NCBI RefSeq assembly: GCF_025770765.1
Contig: NZ_JANZKY010000015.1
Coordinates: forward strand, 1 to 64,000
DNA: 64,000 bases
Reading direction: 5' to 3'
Origin: Propionivibrio soli
Lineage (GTDB): Bacteria; Pseudomonadota; Gammaproteobacteria; Burkholderiales; Rhodocyclaceae
A program made the translations under genes and the position numbers. This document shows, piece after piece, positions 59,861-64,000 of this stretch. Below the pieces are notes generated by a model that saw nothing but the letters and a program-made list of their open reading frames with translations, was not told where the DNA came from and did no database searches. Position 1 is the stretch's first letter. Each line of letters begins with the position of its first letter.

Positions 59861-60269
59861 ACACAAAGCTTTAGCCGGTGTGGCAGTTTCCCTGCTCCTG
59901 CTCTGGTACGTCGTATTTCAGTGGGACTGGGTGACCTACACCGATGGAGGCACAACAGCGCAAGAACGGTGCTACAGCCCCAACCATGAGTACTATGTCG
60001 TTCGATCCCATTCGCTTATCCGTTCCCTGATGCCGATTGCTTTTGAACCTGCTTTTGGTACAGCCAAGCTATACGACAAATCGGGAAGATTGCTCTATTC
60101 GGGCAAGACTTTCCTGGATTTTCAAGCCGGGCCTTTATGGGGTGGCGGGCCAACGGCAGATGGCGAGAAGTACTCAGTGTGGTTCATGGGGGATTTGAAC
60201 AACTGGCTATTTACTCTGCCTTCGACACCCGGAGAGGACTTCTCTATCCCGGAGAAACACTGTTTCTAG
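59847..60269 (+). CDS. Immunity-like protein, paralogue 1 (DUF6201-like)
   Basis: A 140-residue protein with one N-terminal helix (LAGVAVSLLLLWYVVF) that either anchors it or exports it to the periplasm. The body has QERCYSPNHEYYVVR, LMPIAFEPAFGTAKLYDKSG and a final IPEKHCF. It overlaps the putative effector gene by 14 bp. Two further copies follow. The likely role is neutralising the neighbouring effector; this is inferred from context only. Confidence 0.7.
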   Translation: MWFSRHKALAGVAVSLLLLWYVVFQWDWVTYTDGGTTAQERCYSPNHEYYVVRSHSLIRSLMPIAFEPAFGTAKLYDKSGRLLYSGKTFLDFQAGPLWGGGPTADGEKYSVWFMGDLNNWLFTLPSTPGEDFSIPEKHCF

Positions 60270-60280
60270 CGAGAACGGGT

Positions 60281-60739
60281 ATGAGGCAGCACGGACGGTA
60301 CAGGCTCTCAAAACGCAAGATTCTCCCTGTGGGCGCCCTCGTTCTTCTGGCAACTTGGTATGTTGTCTTTGGATCGGATTGGATGGCCTACACCGATGGC
60401 GGGCCAGTGGCACAAGAGCGTTGCTACAGTCCTAACCACGAGTACTACGTCGTCCGATATCAGTCTCTTATTCGCGCTTTGATGCCGATTGCCTTTGAAC
60501 CTGCCTTTGGCACCGCGAAGCTATACGACAAGTCGGGCAATCTCCTTCATGCAGGCCAGACGTTACTCGGTTTCCAGGCCGGGCCGAACTGGGGCGATGT
60601 GTCGACATCGCGAGGAAAAGAGTATTCCGTTTTTTTCACTGGTAACGCGGACGACTCGGAGCCCCGGGGCGGTTGGGTGTTTTCCCTCCCCAGTTCTCCC
60701 GGAGATAGTTTTTCTATTCCGGAAAAGCACTGCTTCTAG
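60281..60739 (+). CDS. Immunity-like protein, paralogue 2
   Basis: A 152-residue paralogue of the preceding protein. It shares the N-terminal helix, QERCYSPNHEYYVVR, LMPIAFEPAFGTAKLYDKSG and the ending SIPEKHCF, and differs mostly in the middle (residues 95-130). ATG at 60281 lies 11 bp after the first copy. Confidence 0.7.
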   Translation: MRQHGRYRLSKRKILPVGALVLLATWYVVFGSDWMAYTDGGPVAQERCYSPNHEYYVVRYQSLIRALMPIAFEPAFGTAKLYDKSGNLLHAGQTLLGFQAGPNWGDVSTSRGKEYSVFFTGNADDSEPRGGWVFSLPSSPGDSFSIPEKHCF

Positions 60740-60770
60740 CCCAGTGGATACGAAGCCCCAGGGATGCAGC

Positions 60771-61184
60771 ATGTTCAAACTTAGCGCTCTCCTCGGGGTG
60801 GTGGGCTTTCTTCTGATGGTTTGGTATGTCGTCTTTGAATGCGACTGGATCACGTACACGGGCGGCGCGCCCTCTCAAGAGCGGTGCTACAGCCCGAACC
60901 GTGAATACTATGTTGTTCGCTTGCAGAGTCCGTTTCATGCACTGTTCACCGACTCTCTTTACGCCGAGGGAACGGCGAAACTGTACGACAAATCAGGCAA
61001 GCAGCTCTACACCGCACAAACATCGTTGAGCACTAGAGACGGTCCGATGCGGTTCGACGGATTTTCTGGTGAGCGGCCTTGGGTGACCTATATCGGAGAT
61101 TTGAGCAGCCGATGGGAGTGGAAAGCCGACCTGCCTTCTTCTCCCGGGAGGTATCCGTCCGAGCCTCAACAGAGTTGTTTCTGA
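60771..61184 (+). CDS. Immunity-like protein, paralogue 3 (most diverged)
   Basis: A 137-residue paralogue with a similar helix (LLGVVGFLLMVWYVVF), QERCYSPNREYYVVR and GTAKLYDKSGKQLY. The LMPIAFEPAF block is lost and the end reads EPQQSCF. The gradient of divergence across the three copies suggests successive duplication. It ends 5 bp before the hypA-derived fragment. Confidence 0.68.
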   Translation: MFKLSALLGVVGFLLMVWYVVFECDWITYTGGAPSQERCYSPNREYYVVRLQSPFHALFTDSLYAEGTAKLYDKSGKQLYTAQTSLSTRDGPMRFDGFSGERPWVTYIGDLSSRWEWKADLPSSPGRYPSEPQQSCF

Positions 61185-61188
61185 CAGG

Positions 61189-61288
61189 ATTCGGCGCTAT
61201 CACTTCGAGTGCCCGCACTGCGCCGGAAAAGACATTGATGTCATTCAAGGGCAAGAGCTCTATATCGAGAGCTTCGAGGCTGACGATG
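61189..61288 (+). pseudogene. Fragment of a second hypA 3' end
   Basis: About 100 bp match hypA at 57994-58093 with roughly ten differences, nearly all at third codon positions (RYHFECPHC, GKDIDVIQGQELYIESFEADD when translated). No start or upstream half is present, and the frame runs on to a TGA near 61338. Because the changes are mostly synonymous, the fragment came from a functional hypA allele and is the stump left at the far edge of an inserted module. Confidence 0.85.
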
Positions 61289-61312
61289 TTCCCTGCAAAG
61301 TTAGGCCGGCCC

Positions 61313-61975
61313 TTAGCTCGCCGGCGACTGGCCCATGAAGACCGCCAATTGGGCGGCGAACGCCCGCTGGTAGGCCGGGCGTGCCTCGCCACTGGCTACG
61401 TAAGCGGCCAGGTTCGCATATTCGTCAAGCATGCCCGACGATTTGAGCCTGAGAAGCACGGACACCATCAGGAGGTCGCCTGCGCTGAACACGCCTTCAA
61501 GCCACTCGGCATTTCCGAGCCGAGCGGAGAGTTGGCTCAGGCGACTGCGTACTCGATTCTCCGTGAAGCGAAGGCGCTCTTCATACCATGGCTTTTCACT
61601 CTCTAGGAGCCGCGTAGTCTCGCGGTCAAGGATCGGCGGTTCCACGGTATTGAGCGCGGCAAACATCCACATAATCGCGCGTGCCCGGGCATTGGCTTCG
61701 TCCGGAAATAGACCTGCATGGCGTTCGGCGATATGGAGCACGATCGCTCCCGTCTCGAACAGAGCGAGATTCCCTTCCTCATAGGTCGGAATCTGACCGA
61801 AAGGATGAAGCGCCAGATGTTCGGGCTCCTTCATCGCGCGAAACGAAACAAGTCGAACCTCGTACGATTGCCCGACTTCTTCAAGCGCCCAGCGAACGCG
61901 CATATCGCGTGCGAGCCCTTTGCCTTTGTCGGGTGAGTGTTCGAAGGCCGTGATAATAGGGGATGGAAGCGACAT
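61313..61975 (-). CDS. Glutathione S-transferase family protein
   Basis: A 220-residue protein. The N-terminal thioredoxin fold has the SNAIL-like turn FGQIPTYEEGNLALFETGAIVLHIAE with the conserved cis-Pro and Glu-Thr. The all-helical C-terminal domain contains LGNAEWLEGVFSAGDLLMVSVLLRL. GGAGG precedes ATG at 61975. The substrate is unknown; it is unrelated to the flanking modules. Confidence 0.88.
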   Translation of the reverse strand: MSLPSPIITAFEHSPDKGKGLARDMRVRWALEEVGQSYEVRLVSFRAMKEPEHLALHPFGQIPTYEEGNLALFETGAIVLHIAERHAGLFPDEANARARAIMWMFAALNTVEPPILDRETTRLLESEKPWYEERLRFTENRVRSRLSQLSARLGNAEWLEGVFSAGDLLMVSVLLRLKSSGMLDEYANLAAYVASGEARPAYQRAFAAQLAVFMGQSPAS

Positions 61976-62081
61976 GTGAATCCTCCTTCGATGTCTGTAG
62001 GGATGCCGGAGGGCAGTTCTCGTCGGCTACTGATTCGACGTTCAGGATGGAAGCAAATCGACATCCCTCAACGACTTTCTC

Positions 62082-62231
62082 GTGGCTAGACACATCCGCC
62101 TTGGAGCGGCACTCGGTGCCGACCTCCTGGAGGCCTTCGGAACGTTGATCGGAAACACCGATCGGAAAGCGGAAGAACTGGCGAATGGATTCCTTGCTCG
62201 GCTAGAGAGGGAGAAGCGGTTCACCGGCTGA
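62082..62231 (+). CDS. Possible small or remnant reading frame
   Basis: From GTG at 62082 a 49-residue frame reads VARHIRLGAALGADLLEAFG and ends LEREKRFTG. The composition looks coding (amphipathic helix, charged end), but there is no ribosome-binding site and the frame is open only to a TGA about 45 bp upstream. It may be the tail of a decayed gene. The rest of the 61976-62456 stretch holds nothing I can support; in particular I see no integron integrase. Confidence 0.3.
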   Translation: MARHIRLGAALGADLLEAFGTLIGNTDRKAEELANGFLARLEREKRFTG

Positions 62232-62456
62232 TTTCGGTCTTGCATCGCGGCGCTGGGACAACACGCCGAAATGCCCAGGGGCAGGATACGAAAGCTGGGT
62301 AAATAGCTCGTTGGCTACTGTTCCGTGATCGAAGACGTCGACTTATTGGCCGGAACGGGTGTTAACTTCACCATTCGACGAAGTCAGGAAGCAACCAGAA
62401 GCGATCGTCGAATAAGGCGGACGTTTGCTCTGTCCGTATGATTGTTGGTTGATAAG

Positions 62457-62500
62457 GAGACCGGAACCGGTCGGTCTCTTTTGTATTCAATACGTTAGAC
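62457..62500. other. Cassette-array left boundary: hairpin followed by a GTTAGAC core site
   Basis: GAGACCG (62457-62463) pairs with CGGTCTC (62472-62478), with an unpaired G on one arm when the stem is extended. The core site GTTAGAC (62494-62500, consensus GTTRRRY) follows. The outer sequences CGTAT..TTG and CAATACG can also pair. This looks like an attC or attI-type recombination boundary. The TTTT after the stem means that a terminator reading is also possible. Confidence 0.5.
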
Positions 62501-62584
62501 GCGTCTCCAACGTGTCCGTATTATTAACAATAACCCGGACGCTTTGGCGTCTGAATAACTGTTATGCATCTTAGGAGTCTGTAG

Positions 62585-63427
62585 TTGACCGAATCTCGTA
62601 ACCCATATATCGACGCCAATGGAACTCCGAAACTGAGGCGATCAGTTGTCGGCTTCATCGACATTTTGGGCTATACGGATCTCGTGAAGTCTGCGAAGTC
62701 ACGCAAGGAAAGCCAAGACATACTTGATCGCCTTCATAGGACCCTAAAGCGATCGAGAGAACATGTCGATCCGAACCAATCCGAAGACACATTGCGAAGG
62801 CTCCGCGATAAGGACTTTTCTGCGTTTCGGGCCTTTACTGACAACATCGTCATTGGTCATCCAATACATGATGATGGCGAAATCGAACTTGGTAGCGTCT
62901 TCAACGACCTGTCGTACTTCCAAATGCTCATGACGATGGAAGGATTCTTTGTGCGAGGTGCTATAGCAATTGGCGATCTATATATGGACGACATTGCAGT
63001 TTTCGGTGGAGGATTGATAGAAGCCTACGAAGCCGAAACAACGTTGGCCCGCGATCCGAGAATTGTTCTTGCGCCATCCGCTCAAACTGCAGTGAATCGG
63101 CATCTTGAGTACTACGGCAGAGGTTCTCATGCGCCTCAAAATCGAGACCTTCTCCGTGATAGCGACGGACAATACTTCGTTAACTATCTCGACACTCTCA
63201 TTCCCGAAAACGGCCACTTCTACGAAAAGGAACTTTCTTCTCATAAGGCAAGGATTGAAGAGAAACTAGCGCTACTTAGGTCTCGCCCGCCTGTTTGGGC
63301 AAAGTATCTCTGGGCAGCCAACTACCATAACTATTGGTGCGACCAAAACTCGTGCGTTGACGCATCAATGAAAATTGACACAGAAACTTTTCAACTGTCG
63401 CCCGCTAGGCTGGTGTCAGATGCATAA
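62585..63427 (+). CDS. Integron cassette protein with class III nucleotide-cyclase-like motifs
   Basis: A 280-residue protein starting at TTG 62585 with TAGGAG upstream. VVGFIDILGYTDLVKSA, AFTDNIVIG and GFFVRGAIAIGDLYM recall the two metal-binding Asp strands of class III nucleotide cyclases, but other catalytic residues are not evident. GGGLIEAYEAETTLARDPRIVL is a conserved block in hypothetical proteins of this type. The gene fills one cassette between core sites at 62494 and 63482. Its stop codon lies inside the attC. A role in phage defence is possible but unproven. Confidence 0.7.
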   Translation: MTESRNPYIDANGTPKLRRSVVGFIDILGYTDLVKSAKSRKESQDILDRLHRTLKRSREHVDPNQSEDTLRRLRDKDFSAFRAFTDNIVIGHPIHDDGEIELGSVFNDLSYFQMLMTMEGFFVRGAIAIGDLYMDDIAVFGGGLIEAYEAETTLARDPRIVLAPSAQTAVNRHLEYYGRGSHAPQNRDLLRDSDGQYFVNYLDTLIPENGHFYEKELSSHKARIEEKLALLRSRPPVWAKYLWAANYHNYWCDQNSCVDASMKIDTETFQLSPARLVSDA

Positions 63428-63488
63428 CCTTTCATTCGAGCGGACCTGCGAGAGAAGCCGCGCAGGCCGCTCAATTCAAACGTTAGCC
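63422..63488. other. attC site (59-base element) of the cassette array
   Basis: The site runs from GCATAAC (63422-63428) to GTTAGCC (63482-63488). Its inner stem pairs GAGCGGACCTGCG (63438-63450) with CGCAGGCCGCTC (63461-63472), leaving one extrahelical base, the hallmark that directs integrase to one strand. ATTCGAG and CTCAATT extend the stem. It ends the first cassette and starts the next. Confidence 0.85.
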
Positions 63489-63497
63489 GTCTTAAAC

Positions 63498-63941
63498 ATG
63501 AATCAACCAGTTGTCCGCGAAGTTACGCTGAAAAAAGAGTATTCGTTTCAATACGAGAACTTCGTGTTGTCATCCCAGCACGAGCTCTACCTTGTGCTCG
63601 CCAAAGATGGCTCTTCTGTCAGTGCACTGAAGTTCCGGTTCAGCACATTCAAGTACGGTAGTCCCAATGATGAAGCGCGAGGCAGTCATCCTCTCGCAAA
63701 ATTCGGTTTGGGCTTGTATGGCCTGTATCAAGTCGAGAACTCGCCTTGGATTCATGAACTCATGGTTGCCAACCGGATTCATCCCAGGCATCAGGATTTA
63801 ATGTTTGCTGACCGCAAACACTTTATCGCTTGCTTCAAAGATGTGATGCTGGAGGTTGTCTGTCGTGAATTCGAAGAGATCGAGATCGAAGAGCGCGCTT
63901 TACTGGCTGTTCTTCAGGCGGAGCTGCTGTGCCTAGAATGA
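63498..63941 (+). CDS. Integron cassette protein of unknown function
   Basis: A 147-residue protein starting MNQPVVREVTLKKEYSF at 63498, 10 bp after the attC. It has no signal peptide or membrane helix. Segments LSSQHELYLVLAKDGSSVSALKFRFS and MFADRKHFIACFKDVMLEVVCREFEEIE show a compact alpha/beta protein. I do not recognise it. Base composition is lower in GC than the core region, as is usual for cassettes. Confidence 0.65.
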   Translation: MNQPVVREVTLKKEYSFQYENFVLSSQHELYLVLAKDGSSVSALKFRFSTFKYGSPNDEARGSHPLAKFGLGLYGLYQVENSPWIHELMVANRIHPRHQDLMFADRKHFIACFKDVMLEVVCREFEEIEIEERALLAVLQAELLCLE

Positions 63942-63948
63942 GCGAGAC

Positions 63949-64000
63949 GGCTAACCCTACAGTCGAGCGGGACAGCCAACAAGCTGCGCTTGTTGGTTCC
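63949..64000. other. Second attC site, cut by the window edge
   Basis: GGCTAAC at 63949-63955 is followed by TCGAGCGG and by a stem CCAACAAGC (63976-63984) pairing with GCTTGTTGG (63988-63996). This is the left part of another attC. The right core site lies beyond the window, so the cassette array continues. Confidence 0.8.

Noticed and set aside
62457-62482. Simple rho-independent terminator
   Set aside because: The unpaired base in the extended stem and the adjacent GTTAGAC core site favour an integron recombination boundary, though the T-run leaves it open.
1-64000. CRISPR arrays, tRNA or rRNA genes, complete insertion sequences
   Set aside because: I saw no spaced direct repeats, cloverleaf sequences, ribosomal RNA or intact transposase with terminal repeats; a tRNA scan would be needed to exclude a missed tRNA.

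Overview
The window is high-GC and reads as the chromosome of a betaproteobacterium, most likely of the Rhodocyclales (anaerobic or facultative). This rests on gene content: a group 4 hydrogenase, molybdenum and tungsten enzymes, an AcoR-like regulator, ECF nickel uptake, a TRAP binding protein and integron cassettes. It is an inference from remembered synteny, not a database match.

Layout. 1-3.9 kb: end of a sodium-pump decarboxylase beta subunit, a two-component pair, a Crp/Fnr regulator and a small membrane protein. 4.0-7.5 kb: a Kef-type antiporter and a sugar-dehydrogenase-like lipoprotein. 7.7-15.3 kb: a LysR gene divergent from a TRAP binding protein, then a catabolic cluster (ketopantoate-reductase-like, VOC, MaoC, CoA-transferase, AroE, AroQ, OsmC). 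15.4-17.6 kb: a LysR / aldo-keto reductase pair.

17.7-58.1 kb is the core, and it behaves as one coordinated island. It holds an AcoR-like regulator without a GAFTGA loop. A molybdopterin operon follows (moeB-moaC-moaD-moaE-moeA-mog-MoaD-like). A minus-strand operon runs from a ferredoxin and xdhC through a Mop-type molybdenum aldehyde oxidoreductase into a set of genes (FAD/FeS/CCG protein, CxxC protein, methyltransferase, C-GCAxxG-C-C protein, nucleotidyltransferase-HD, radical SAM, CoA ligase, phosphatase, flavodiiron protein). That set matches the uncharacterised DVU_1551-1559 neighbourhood of Desulfovibrio. A second moeA, an ECF nickel/cobalt transporter with tupB, and a ferredoxin-tungsten AOR-MoaD operon come next. 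Last are a group 4 [NiFe] hydrogenase operon carrying tupC and tupA, and a divergent hypA. A palindrome, TGTC(A/C)C-N5-GTGACA or a 15-bp variant, lies in front of every one of these operons and of the regulator gene. By eye it is centred 57-61 bp upstream of a sigma70-like -10 hexamer. The proposed logic is that two aldehyde oxidoreductases exchange electrons through two near-identical ferredoxins with an ion-pumping hydrogenase, with metal uptake and cofactor synthesis under the same control.

58.4-61.3 kb: a PAAR / DUF6402 effector module with three tandem immunity-like paralogues, bracketed by hypA 3' sequence and a diverged second copy of it, which marks an insertion by recombination. 61.3-62 kb: a glutathione S-transferase. 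62.5-64 kb: integron gene cassettes with attC sites; no integrase is visible in the window.
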